From an uncultured Treponema sp. (GTDB lineage Bacteria > Spirochaetota > Spirochaetia > Treponematales > Treponemataceae), in assembly GCA_934699065.1 (NCBI GenBank), contig CAKUWD010000005.1:1-37991 (forward strand): a DNA stretch of 37,991 nt, written 5' to 3'. The notes beneath the pieces were generated by a model. The model was not told where the DNA came from. It saw only the letters and a list, made by a program, of their open reading frames with translations, and made no database searches. A program made the translations under genes and the position numbers. Shown here piece after piece: positions 16,750 through 24,006 of the stretch (positions are counted from its first letter, which is position 1; each line of letters opens with the position of its first letter).

Positions 16750-18231
16750 TTACGCTGTAATCTCTACAGTTACAACACTCATTGCAGGAACTGTAACAAA
16801 CAATTCGTTTGCACCAGAAAGTTTTACATCAAGAGTTTTTTCTTTCAGTTCGTTAGGCTTTGCAAATGAGTTACAAAGGTGCATTTCCTTTGAAGTAAGG
16901 ATTGTTGCTGCAGCATCTTTGATTTTACCTTTAAGGCCTGCAAGAGTAACATTGATTTCTTTTTTACCCTTGAGTTCTGCGTTTGTGAGAGTAACTGTGT
17001 AAATATTCTTTTTGTGAGAAGCAGAAGCTGTTACAGCATCTACACGAGAATCTTCCGGTCCAATCTGATTTGTAGCTACACGGGTAGCGAGACTTGTTGC
17101 ATCCATGTGAGGCTTGTACATATGGAATACATACCAGGTTGGAGTCTTTATCATCTTCGCACCTTCTGTCAAAACTGGTGACTGAAGAACGTTTACTGCC
17201 TGAGCAATATTTGCAATTCGAACACGGTCACAGTGATTGTTAAAGGTGTTGAGGGTAATTCCGGCAACAAGAGCGTCGCGGATTGTAGACTGCTGATAAA
17301 GGAAGCCTGGGTTTGTTCCTTTTTCTACAGCAAACCAGGTTCCCCATTCATCAACAACGAGGGCAACTCGCTTTTCAGGGTCGTACTTAGTCATAATTTC
17401 ATCGTGACGGCGTACAAGTGTTTCCATAAAGCTTGCATTGCGCATTGTGAGGTACCAGTCTTTTTCTGTAAAGTCGCAGGCTGGCTTACGGCCGTTCCAG
17501 TCTGGCTCAATTGTATAATGATGAAGAGAAAGACCGTCCATAAGGTTTCCAGCTTCGCGCATAAGAACTTCTGTCCAGTTGTAGTCGCTTGAGTTTGGAC
17601 CGCAGGCAATCTTGAAAATCTTATCTTTACCGTACTGGCGGACATAAGTCTGATAGCGGCGGTAAAGGTCTGCGTAATATTCAGGTTTCATGTTTCCGCC
17701 GCAGCCCCAGTTTTCATTGCCAACACAGAAAAGCGGAAGCTTCCATGGCTTTTTGTGACCGTTAGCCTCGCGCATCTTGCTCATAGGAGATTCGCCGCCA
17801 AAGGTGATGTATTCAACCCATTCAGACATTTCCTGAACAGTACCGCTTCCAACGTTTCCGTTTACATAAGGCTTACAGCCAAGAAGTTCACAAAGACCAA
17901 AAAATTCGTGTGTACCAAAGCTGTTGTCTTCTACTACTCCGCCCCAGTGAGTATTAATCATGCGTTTACGGGTTTCATAAGGTCCAACGCCGTCACGCCA
18001 GTGATATTCGTCGGCAAAGCATCCGCCTGGCCAGCGAAGGTTAGGAATTTCGAGCTCCTTAAAGGCTTCTACAACATCCTTGCGGTAACCGTTGATGTTA
18101 GGAATATCTGAATCTTTTCCAACCCAGAATCCGCCATAGATACAGCGGCCAAGATGCTCGCTGAAGTGACCATAAATGTCGCGGCTGATTTTTTTGCCGT
18201 CGAGGTCTGCACTAACAATAATTGAATCCAT
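16750..18231 (-). CDS. GH51 alpha-L-arabinofuranosidase
   Basis: Retaining arabinofuranosidase that releases L-arabinose from arabinoxylan, arabinan or arabinogalactan oligosaccharides. The 493-residue length is usual for the family. The acid/base is Glu173 (CVGNENWGCGG) and the nucleophile Glu295 (VVDEWGTWF). Other hallmarks are IYGHFSEHLGRCIYGG, LRWPGGCFADEYHWRDGVGP and GLSLHHYT. There is no signal peptide, so it works on imported oligosaccharides in the cytoplasm. AAGGA lies 7 nt before the ATG. A promoter and LacI-type operator sit directly upstream (18254-18303), pointing to sugar-induced expression. The small Cys-rich gene and GH27 follow on the same strand, each separated by a repeat. 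Confidence 0.95.
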   Translation of the reverse strand: MDSIIVSADLDGKKISRDIYGHFSEHLGRCIYGGFWVGKDSDIPNINGYRKDVVEAFKELEIPNLRWPGGCFADEYHWRDGVGPYETRKRMINTHWGGVVEDNSFGTHEFFGLCELLGCKPYVNGNVGSGTVQEMSEWVEYITFGGESPMSKMREANGHKKPWKLPLFCVGNENWGCGGNMKPEYYADLYRRYQTYVRQYGKDKIFKIACGPNSSDYNWTEVLMREAGNLMDGLSLHHYTIEPDWNGRKPACDFTEKDWYLTMRNASFMETLVRRHDEIMTKYDPEKRVALVVDEWGTWFAVEKGTNPGFLYQQSTIRDALVAGITLNTFNNHCDRVRIANIAQAVNVLQSPVLTEGAKMIKTPTWYVFHMYKPHMDATSLATRVATNQIGPEDSRVDAVTASASHKKNIYTVTLTNAELKGKKEINVTLAGLKGKIKDAAATILTSKEMHLCNSFAKPNELKEKTLDVKLSGANELFVTVPAMSVVTVEITA

Positions 18232-18253
18232 ATAAAATCCTTATGACGTTATT

Positions 18254-18275
18254 TTTAGTTAAACGTTTTACTAAA
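18254..18275 (-). promoter_or_regulatory. LacI-type operator for GH51
   Basis: A 22-bp palindrome with one mismatch per 11-bp arm, centred on the CG at 18264/18265; its middle reads AGTTAAACGTTTTACT. It abuts the -10 box and covers the expected transcription start, a classic repressor position. Confidence 0.7.
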
Positions 18276-18303
18276 TTGTACTATGCTATTATAAAAATAG
18301 CAA
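18275..18303 (-). promoter_or_regulatory. Promoter of GH51
   Basis: On the minus strand TTGCTA (18303-18298) and TACAAT (18280-18275) are 17 bp apart. The spacer and -35 also form a small GCTATT/AATAGC inverted repeat. The ATG is 44 nt beyond the -10. Confidence 0.65.
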
Positions 18304-18366
18304 TTTAATTCTCTTGTAAAAGCTGAGATTTTTATTGAATGATTCTCTAAGATTGTTGTAATGACA

Positions 18367-19071
18367 TTACTTTTTGAAAATTACAAGATCTTTAATTTTC
18401 AGTGTATAAGTAGAATCCAGAGTCTGGCGAACCTTGTCTTCACTCATGATAGGCACTTCAAAATGATATACTGATTCAGAATAACCTTCTGCCTCAATCT
18501 CAATGCTGAAATTGAAATAAGCACGTTCACCAGTTTCATTTGCAGGAATAGATTTTACCCAGAAAGAATAAACACCTTTTGTGCTCGGAACCATGTTGTA
18601 GGGATTAGACCAGGTTTTATCAACCATTTCTGCAAGTTTTCCGTCCATCTTTAAGGTAATTTTTGCTTTAGGAACAGGTTCAAATGTATTACCGTCGAGA
18701 ACAATACCCATAAAGGTAAAAAAGTTAAATGCTGGTTTTGAATGTATGTCATCACCGTGGATTATGCAGTCTTTTCTGTTTTCAGTATGGAAGGGACGTT
18801 TTGTAGAACTTACGGTACGCATTCCTTCAAGAGCGAGGGAATCAACATCTGCCTGAAGTTGTGAACTTGCAAGATATTCAGCGTTATGAGTAACACCACG
18901 GCCAGAAACAACATATTTTGGAGGAATTCTGTTGAGTACATAACTTACAGTATCAAGCCGGCAGTTTTCACAATCGCAGGTTAACCAGGCAACATCTTCG
19001 CCCTTTACTCTGTCATAAAGTGTATTTACAGCCTTAATTACTATATCTTCCATAAGGTTATGTACGTTCAT
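18367..19071 (-). CDS. ComFB-domain protein with C-terminal beta-sandwich
   Basis: A 234-residue two-domain protein. Residues 1-about 95 match the late-competence ComFB family: NLMEDIVIKAVNTLYDRV, the Cys cluster CDCENCRLD that probably binds zinc, then YVLNRIPPKYV. Some cyanobacterial ComFB proteins have been reported as cyclic-di-GMP receptors. Residues about 125-234 look like a carboxypeptidase-regulatory or Ig-like beta-sandwich (GIVLDGNTFEPVPKAKITLK, GVYSFWVKS, IEIEAEGYSESVYHF). No signal peptide is seen. The second ATG (19071) is chosen because AGGAG lies 7 nt from it; the first at 19077 is too close. It is divergent from clpP, and GH51 lies downstream behind its own promoter. The fusion is unusual and its role unknown. 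Confidence 0.75.
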   Translation of the reverse strand: MNVHNLMEDIVIKAVNTLYDRVKGEDVAWLTCDCENCRLDTVSYVLNRIPPKYVVSGRGVTHNAEYLASSQLQADVDSLALEGMRTVSSTKRPFHTENRKDCIIHGDDIHSKPAFNFFTFMGIVLDGNTFEPVPKAKITLKMDGKLAEMVDKTWSNPYNMVPSTKGVYSFWVKSIPANETGERAYFNFSIEIEAEGYSESVYHFEVPIMSEDKVRQTLDSTYTLKIKDLVIFKK

Positions 19072-19091
19072 AAGCATTCTCCTGTTATTAT

Positions 19092-19120
19092 ATTATAAGT
19101 CTGTTTTAGTAATAAAACAA
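19092..19120 (-). promoter_or_regulatory. Promoter of the ComFB gene
   Basis: On the minus strand TTGTTT (19120-19115) and TATAAT (19097-19092) are 17 bp apart. The ATG at 19071 follows with a short leader that contains AGGAG. Confidence 0.6.
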
Positions 19121-19194
19121 TAAAAAATTGCATTAAGGAACAAGCCCCTCATTCAAACCGCAGCCAATTATTCTCTGATATATAATTATAATAA

Positions 19195-19223
19195 TTGAAA
19201 ATTTGCAAAGCCTACAGTATATT
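19195..19223 (+). promoter_or_regulatory. Promoter of clpP, leaderless type
   Basis: TTGAAA (19195-19200) and TATATT (19218-19223) are 17 bp apart. Only 7 nt separate the -10 from the ATG at 19231, so transcription should start at or next to the start codon. No Shine-Dalgarno is present, which fits a leaderless mRNA. Confidence 0.6.
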
Positions 19224-19230
19224 ATATAGT

Positions 19231-19851
19231 ATGAATTATAAATCAATTTATACTAGCCCTCGTTTTGATGATGAGGATGAAGAAAAAAAACAGAAAGCAC
19301 CTGATCCTTTTACAGACAGATTCCTTAAAACAAGACAGATTGTTCTGACAGGTGAAGTAAACAAAGAGCTTGCTGATTCAATTGCAAAGCAGCTTCTGAT
19401 CCTTGATTCAGAAGACAATAAATCTCCGATTTATATGTACATTGACTCTCCTGGTGGCGACGTAGACGCAGGTTTCGCTATTTATGATGTTATCCGCTTT
19501 GTAAAGGCTCCTGTTTATCTTATTGGTATGGGGCTTATTGCTTCTGCTGCAACCCTTATTCTTATTGCAGTGCCAAAAGAGCGAAGAATCGGACTTCCAA
19601 ACAGCCGTTATCTTATTCATCAGCCACTTGGTCAGATGCGCGGAGTTGCAACTGATATTGAAATCTATGCAAAAGACATGGAAAAAATCCGTGCTAAATT
19701 GAACAAGCTTATTGCTGAGGCTACTGGAACTCCACTTGAACAGGTTACAAAAGACACAGATCGTGATTACTGGCTTGATGCAGATGAAGCTGTAAAATAT
19801 GGTCTTATCAGTAAAATTGTTACTGCGCGAGAGGAGCTTCCTAAGAAGTAA
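19231..19851 (+). CDS. clpP: ATP-dependent Clp protease proteolytic subunit
   Basis: Serine peptidase that forms a double-heptamer chamber fed by ClpX or ClpA/C. The 206 residues carry a complete triad: Ser105 (GLIASAATL), His130 (SRYLIHQP) and Asp179 (DTDRDYWLD). YIDSPGGDVDAGFAIYD and the IGLPNSRYLIHQPLGQ block are family hallmarks. The N terminus is about 15 residues longer and more charged than usual (DDEDEEKKQK), so it may be a second ClpP paralogue of the kind many spirochaetes carry. I chose the ATG at 19231 because the promoter ends 7 nt before it; starting at the upstream TTG (19195) would place the -35 and -10 boxes inside the coding region. The GNAT fusion gene starts 7 nt after its stop. 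Confidence 0.93.
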   Translation: MNYKSIYTSPRFDDEDEEKKQKAPDPFTDRFLKTRQIVLTGEVNKELADSIAKQLLILDSEDNKSPIYMYIDSPGGDVDAGFAIYDVIRFVKAPVYLIGMGLIASAATLILIAVPKERRIGLPNSRYLIHQPLGQMRGVATDIEIYAKDMEKIRAKLNKLIAEATGTPLEQVTKDTDRDYWLDADEAVKYGLISKIVTAREELPKK

Positions 19852-19858
19852 TTAATTT

Positions 19859-20764
19859 ATGAACTTTGAGCTGACCGATTTGCTTACAGACGACATAATC
19901 TCTGCAATGGAAAATCAGGATGTGGAATATGCCGTCGACGCTGCAGAAGGTCAGCTTGTTATTTCTGATTCCGATGGTCATATGCCGGATGACGAAAGAT
20001 ATTATATTCTGCCTGAATGGGGACCTTCTGATGGATTTGAACTGCGTGAGAATTTTGTAAACAATCTTCATTCTCCGCTTGCCCGGGAAGAATTACAGAG
20101 TGCATTACATTCAGGAAGGGGGGTATTTAAGAATTTTAGAAATGTATTAAAAAACTACCCTGAAATTGATAAACGATGGCATATTTTTAAGCACAGATTT
20201 ATGTCGGCACGTATCAATGAATGGTATAATTCACTGCGAGAAATATGGGGACTTGAAAAATTAGACCAGCTGCCAGAATCCGATGAATCTTTAGTGCACG
20301 ATGATTTTTCATTTAAGGAATATGATTCGGTTGCTGATAAGCAGACAATCCTTTTAAATATTACTGCAGGCGACTGCGAAGACGACACCTTGCCGAATGA
20401 GTTGAACGGAGCATTTTACAGAATATGGCGCACACAGTTTGAGGAGTGTGATGTCAGTGACCAGAACGGTTATATCTGCTCAAGTATTTCAGATGAGTTT
20501 GCAGGCTGCATAATTGCCTCTTCGCTTTTGAAAGATCAGGAAACAATTGTTGTTATTACAAGTTTTTTTGTTCCTGAACAGTTTCGTGGGCTTGGAATAG
20601 GTACAGAACTTATTGATATGTGTATAACCAGATTACGAAATTGTGGAAAAAAATGGGTTTTAATTCCCAACATGTTTGCACCGGATATTTTACAGCCGTT
20701 ATTAACACGTACAGGCTTTAGAAAAATCAACTCCGGTTATCTTTTATCATTAATAGGAGAATAA
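19859..20764 (+). CDS. UPF0158 domain fused to GNAT acetyltransferase
   Basis: A 301-residue fusion. Residues 1-about 135 have the UPF0158 pattern: an acidic start with alternating strands (DVEYAVDAAEGQLVIS), YYILPEWGPSDGFELRENFV, then GRGVFKNFRNVLK and W-containing helices (RINEWYNSLREIWGL). Residues about 175-301 form a GNAT fold with the acetyl-CoA loop FVPEQFRGLGIGTELI and a final strand-turn (LLTRTGFRKINSGYLLSL). GNAT enzymes transfer an acetyl group to amines of proteins or small molecules; the substrate here is unknown. It lies 7 nt after clpP and 4 nt before the RNA-binding gene, so all three probably form one operon. The ribosome site is weak, consistent with coupling to clpP. Confidence 0.82.
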   Translation: MNFELTDLLTDDIISAMENQDVEYAVDAAEGQLVISDSDGHMPDDERYYILPEWGPSDGFELRENFVNNLHSPLAREELQSALHSGRGVFKNFRNVLKNYPEIDKRWHIFKHRFMSARINEWYNSLREIWGLEKLDQLPESDESLVHDDFSFKEYDSVADKQTILLNITAGDCEDDTLPNELNGAFYRIWRTQFEECDVSDQNGYICSSISDEFAGCIIASSLLKDQETIVVITSFFVPEQFRGLGIGTELIDMCITRLRNCGKKWVLIPNMFAPDILQPLLTRTGFRKINSGYLLSLIGE

Positions 20765-20768
20765 AAAA

Positions 20769-21542
20769 ATGGCTTTTAATCGTGAATTTGAGCTTAACGA
20801 AGCACAGCTTGAGGATTTTCTCAAGAATGCTACAGAAAAAGTAAAAACATCTGAAAATGTTGATTTGCTTTCAGATTTGAACAAACTTTTTAAGAAGAAC
20901 GTACCGCTTACAGTTCGTAAGTATGTAATTGCATATTTGCTTAAAGAAGCATTGAAGCACTATCATTCATTTGGAAACCGCCGCGACCGTTTTGAAAGAA
21001 ACGAGCGCTTTGACCGCAACGATAGAAATCAGAGAAACAATCGCCAGGAAAGAAACTTCCGTCAGGAATACCATCAGGAACGTACCGAAGCCCCTGCAGA
21101 AACAACAGAAACAGCTGCTGCAGAAGAAGAACGTCCACGTCATCCACGTGTAGAAATTCCAGAAGATCAGGCTACATCAATTTTTATCAGTATTGGAAAA
21201 AACCGCCGTGTTTACCCACGCGATCTTGTTGGTATTCTTATTGCAATCGCAGGCATTGACCGCGAGCGCATCGGCGATATTAAAGTTCTTGCAAATTACT
21301 CTTTTGTTCAGCTTTATACAGAAGATGCACAGACAGCTATTGATAAACTTAATGGTTATGACTACCGCGGACGCAAGCTCGCAGTAAGCTATAGCCGCCA
21401 GAAATCAGATGCAGACGATGCAGAAGATTCTGCAGAAGCTGCTATACAGAGCGAAGAGGCAGAAATGGCTGCAGAAGATGCTGCTGCTTACGCTGCCGCA
21501 GAAAAAGCCGCTGCAGATAAAGAACCGTTTGGAGTAAATTAA
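20769..21542 (+). CDS. Stand-alone DbpA-type RNA-binding protein
   Basis: A 257-residue protein with an AGGAG site before its ATG. Residues 1-70 are helical. Residues about 72-105 are a low-complexity Arg/Asn/Phe tract (FERNERFDRNDRNQRNNRQE) like the basic tails of RNA chaperones. Residues about 135-210 match the DbpA RNA-binding domain normally found at the end of DEAD-box helicases (TSIFISIGKNRRVYPRDLVG, IGDIKVLANYSFVQLY, LNGYDYRGRKLAVSYS). The C-terminal 45 residues are Ala/Glu-rich. No helicase motor is present, so it may bind structured RNA or work with a separate helicase. It closes the clpP operon; a family A repeat begins 6 nt after its stop. Confidence 0.85.
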   Translation: MAFNREFELNEAQLEDFLKNATEKVKTSENVDLLSDLNKLFKKNVPLTVRKYVIAYLLKEALKHYHSFGNRRDRFERNERFDRNDRNQRNNRQERNFRQEYHQERTEAPAETTETAAAEEERPRHPRVEIPEDQATSIFISIGKNRRVYPRDLVGILIAIAGIDRERIGDIKVLANYSFVQLYTEDAQTAIDKLNGYDYRGRKLAVSYSRQKSDADDAEDSAEAAIQSEEAEMAAEDAAAYAAAEKAAADKEPFGVN

Positions 21543-21548
21543 TATAGT

Positions 21549-21615
21549 GTCATTGCGAGGAGCGCAGCGACGTGGCAATCCATTGTATAGATTGCTTCGC
21601 TGCGCTCGCAATGAC
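21549..21615. repeat. Family A inverted repeat pair
   Basis: GTCATTGCGAGG... and ...CTCGCAATGAC arms flank a short centre and would form a long hairpin. It lies 6 nt after the RNA-binding gene stop. It ends at a GATAAT box (21616-21621) that may be the -10 of the MBL gene. Confidence 0.85.
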
Positions 21616-21630
21616 GATAATTCGTTGTAA

Positions 21631-22284
21631 ATGAAAATTCATGTAATCCATACCGGAGAATTCAAAGTTAATACTCTGATTGTTCCAATCGAAAATAACC
21701 AGTGTTTTGTTGTTGACCCAGCCGCCTGCGCCCTTTCCGGCGATGAAAATCTTATTACAGATTATCTTAAATCCCATAAATTAGAATGTGCTGGAATTGT
21801 ACTTACCCATTCACATTTTGATCATATTACAGGTATTGCGCCGCTAAAGGCTGCTTTTCCTCAGGCAAAAATCTGCATACATGGTTTTGAAGCAGGAGAA
21901 CTTGCGGGAAGCGGTGTACCGGGGCCTATGAATGAATCTGTGCTGCGTTTTTTCGGGGCGCCGGAATTACTTGAGGTAGTGGGGGGACAGCCAGCAGCAG
22001 ATACTTTACTTCGCGAAGGCATGACAATTTTTGGCTGGAAGGTTTTACATACACCTGGCCATACACCAGGTTCAATCTGTCTGTATAAAGAAGATGCAGC
22101 TGAAGGCGGGCGCGGAGTTTTGATTTCCGGAGATACAATGTTTGATTACGGTGGATATGGCCGAACCGATATGTACGGCGGAGATGAAGTCGAAATAAAG
22201 AAAAGCCTGGCGCGGCTGCAGCGCGAAATACCAGAGGGAACACTGGTTTACCCCGGCCACGATAATTTCGGATTTATGATGTAA
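21631..22284 (+). CDS. MBL-fold hydrolase, glyoxalase II-like
   Basis: Metallo-beta-lactamase-fold hydrolase of 217 residues, related to hydroxyacylglutathione hydrolase (GloB-like). Metal ligands are visible: the LTHSHFDH motif (His60, His62, Asp64, His65), HTPGHTPGS, the bridging Asp in LISGDTMF, and the final His in YPGHDNFG. It lacks the long C-terminal substrate domain of true glyoxalase II, as in many bacterial relatives that act on other thioesters. No ribosome site is seen; a GATAAT box ends 9 nt before the ATG, so the mRNA may be almost leaderless. A repeat starts one base after its stop. Cytoplasmic. The family is certain, the substrate is not. Confidence 0.9.
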   Translation: MKIHVIHTGEFKVNTLIVPIENNQCFVVDPAACALSGDENLITDYLKSHKLECAGIVLTHSHFDHITGIAPLKAAFPQAKICIHGFEAGELAGSGVPGPMNESVLRFFGAPELLEVVGGQPAADTLLREGMTIFGWKVLHTPGHTPGSICLYKEDAAEGGRGVLISGDTMFDYGGYGRTDMYGGDEVEIKKSLARLQREIPEGTLVYPGHDNFGFMM

Positions 22285-22285
22285 T

Positions 22286-22375
22286 GGATTGCCACGTCGC
22301 CCTGTCGGGCTCCTCGCAATGACAAGGTAATGAATCCCAGTTTTGTCATTGCGAGCCCGAAGGGCGTGGCAATCC
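22286..22375. repeat. Family A repeat filling a convergent gap
   Basis: GGATTGCCACG...TCGCAATGAC and GTCATTGCGAG...GGCAATCC arms are inverted around about 22 nt. The element occupies essentially the whole 92-bp gap between stop codons 22284 (plus) and 22377 (minus). It may act as a two-way transcription end. Confidence 0.85.
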
Positions 22376-22376
22376 A

Positions 22377-23033
22377 TTAATACGGATTCCAGATCTTATA
22401 TTCCGTACACCCGTCGCTTCCCATTTCCATTTTTATAAAAGCGATATCAACAAAGTTTTTTTCTACAGTTGCAATGGCAAAACCAGCCGGCTGGCCTCCC
22501 CGTGGCCTTGCACAGCTTCCCGGATTTACAATCTTAAAATTCTTAAAATTATCTTCGCGGGCAACATGGGTGTGTCCGTAAAAAGCAGTGTTGCATTCGC
22601 TTACCTGCATTTCAAGACCTAATGTTTCTATGCCCCAGTCAACATTCTGGTTGTGGCCATGAGTTACGAGAATTCCGCGTCCGTTTACTTTAAGTTCAAT
22701 CAGACTTGAAAAATAAAGACTTCCCTTATCAAGGGGGTAAGAGGATGGATCACAGTTTCCGTGTACGGCGGCAATCACCGGCGGCACACACTCCGCCAGC
22801 TTCTTATCAGCCTTCTGCGCATACAAAAGCTGAGCTACATCTCCCACGCCGTCGCCGCAAAAAATCAGCGCGTCACATTCGCGACCAAAGCCGCGCACAA
22901 TGCTTTCAAAAACGCCGTACCTTCCGTGCGAGTCCGAAATCACAAGAAGCCGGGCATGGTCTTTTTTTTCAAGAGCCGCAATTGCTTCCCGCGAACCGAT
23001 TATATTCTGATTATGCTGTGAAATCTCTATCAT
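22377..23033 (-). CDS. YfcE/MJ0936-type metallophosphoesterase
   Basis: Calcineurin-like phosphodiesterase of 218 residues. All metal-binding motifs are present: ISDSHG (Asp34, His36), FCGDGVGD, HGNCD, VTHGHNQ and YGHTHVA. Relatives such as YfcE hydrolyse phosphodiesters in vitro; the natural substrate here is unknown. The ATG at 23033 follows a TAGGA site, and the upstream open frame includes a repeat. The protein has about 25 residues before the first beta strand (SQHNQNIIGSREAIAALEKK), more than usual. It follows the lipoprotein gene on the same strand after a 74-nt gap that holds the family D hairpin. Confidence 0.9.
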   Translation of the reverse strand: MIEISQHNQNIIGSREAIAALEKKDHARLLVISDSHGRYGVFESIVRGFGRECDALIFCGDGVGDVAQLLYAQKADKKLAECVPPVIAAVHGNCDPSSYPLDKGSLYFSSLIELKVNGRGILVTHGHNQNVDWGIETLGLEMQVSECNTAFYGHTHVAREDNFKNFKIVNPGSCARPRGGQPAGFAIATVEKNFVDIAFIKMEMGSDGCTEYKIWNPY

Positions 23034-23050
23034 TAGTTGTAATCCTATAC

Positions 23051-23080
23051 AAGTCGGCAAGCACAGCTTGCCTCTGAGTC
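23051..23080 (-). repeat. Family D hairpin repeat in phosphoesterase leader
   Basis: On the minus strand it reads GACTCAGAGGCAAGCTGTGC then TTGCCGACTT, with a GGCAAG/CTTGCC stem. It is the same element as at 8508-8538, in the same orientation and 17 nt before an ATG's leader bases TAGGA region. The nearest downstream gene is the phosphoesterase at 23033. Confidence 0.65.
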
Positions 23081-23107
23081 GTTTTTTAACGGATTTTCGA
23101 TTTTAGC

Positions 23108-23878
23108 CTAGTTTAACACAAAATGATTTATCGACTGCAGTCCGCTTTCCGGGTCCATGTAGTGATGAAACTGAAAGCCTTCGAGCATTTGAGCCATATG
23201 CTGCTGCAATTCTTTTGTACGCGAAGGTGCTCCATCCAGCAGCTGAATATATTTGATTGTTTCAACAATAATTTCTGCTGCATTCGGGTGAATCTGTCCG
23301 TCTGATTCTTCAGGTGCAATTTCACCTGTGAGTCCTGCAGTCTGCCCTTTGTCTACAACAATGTCGCAGGTAGATTCAATTCCAAGAACGTCATCCTGAG
23401 GAAAAAGTGCAACAACAGGGTAAGGAACTTCCTGTTCCCATTTGTCCTGATTTCGAGCCAGGGCAGTATGAGTATTTTCTGGTGCACCCAGCAGAACAAT
23501 TCCTGCAAGATCAAGTTCGTCGTCCTGGAGAATTGCTGCAAAATCAGAAGCGTAACCGCGGATTCCGTGTTTAAAATCTTCAGGGTAGGTGAGCGGGTAT
23601 ATGAGACCGCCATCTTCATCAAGTCCAAAGTTTTCTTTAAGAATAGCAAGAAGATTTTCTTTTATTTCCGGATTGTTAAAATCATATCCAAAAAGAACGC
23701 ATATACGTTTATTTGTTACATGCCATTTTTGCGGAGTCTGCTGAAGTTTTGCTTCTTCAGCCATATTTAAAGTAAGATCCACACTGTTTGTGTCAGCAGT
23801 TTTCTGCTGCTTTTTGCAGCCTGTAAAAGTCAGAGTGGCAGCAAGTGCCATTAAGATAATATATGATTTATTTTTCAT
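23108..23878 (-). CDS. Lipoprotein, periplasmic-binding-like, unknown function
   Basis: A 256-residue lipoprotein. The ATG at 23878 gives a textbook type II signal (MKNKSYIILMALAATLTFTG then Cys21); an ATG eight codons upstream is possible but only adds charged residues. The mature part alternates strand and helix in a way that suggests a periplasmic-binding or Rossmann-like fold: KRICVLFGYDFNNPEIKENL, LDLAGIVLLGAPENTH, YPVVALFPQDDVLGIESTCD, HPNAAEIIVETIKYIQLLDG. It may belong to the poorly known DUF3798-like lipoproteins of spirochaetes, which I cannot verify. It is expected to sit on the periplasmic or outer face. It is divergent from the Na/Pi cotransporter and upstream of the phosphoesterase. 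Confidence 0.75.
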   Translation of the reverse strand: MKNKSYIILMALAATLTFTGCKKQQKTADTNSVDLTLNMAEEAKLQQTPQKWHVTNKRICVLFGYDFNNPEIKENLLAILKENFGLDEDGGLIYPLTYPEDFKHGIRGYASDFAAILQDDELDLAGIVLLGAPENTHTALARNQDKWEQEVPYPVVALFPQDDVLGIESTCDIVVDKGQTAGLTGEIAPEESDGQIHPNAAEIIVETIKYIQLLDGAPSRTKELQQHMAQMLEGFQFHHYMDPESGLQSINHFVLN

Positions 23879-23971
23879 TTCCACACCCATTTTTTTTGTC
23901 ATTGTGTAAGCTCTTTTAAGAAGTAGAGCTGCATGACAATCATATAATAATTTTACACAATTTCAATTACC

Positions 23972-24000
23972 TTGAAAAGAAGGGCTTTTTTCAGTATTAT
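23972..24000 (+). promoter_or_regulatory. Promoter of Na/Pi cotransporter, leaderless type
   Basis: TTGAAA (23972-23977) and TATTAT (23995-24000) are 17 bp apart. Six bases then lead to the ATG at 24007, so the A of the ATG is the likely first nucleotide. The intervening AGGAAT is too close to serve as a Shine-Dalgarno. Confidence 0.6.
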
Positions 24001-24006
24001 AGGAAT

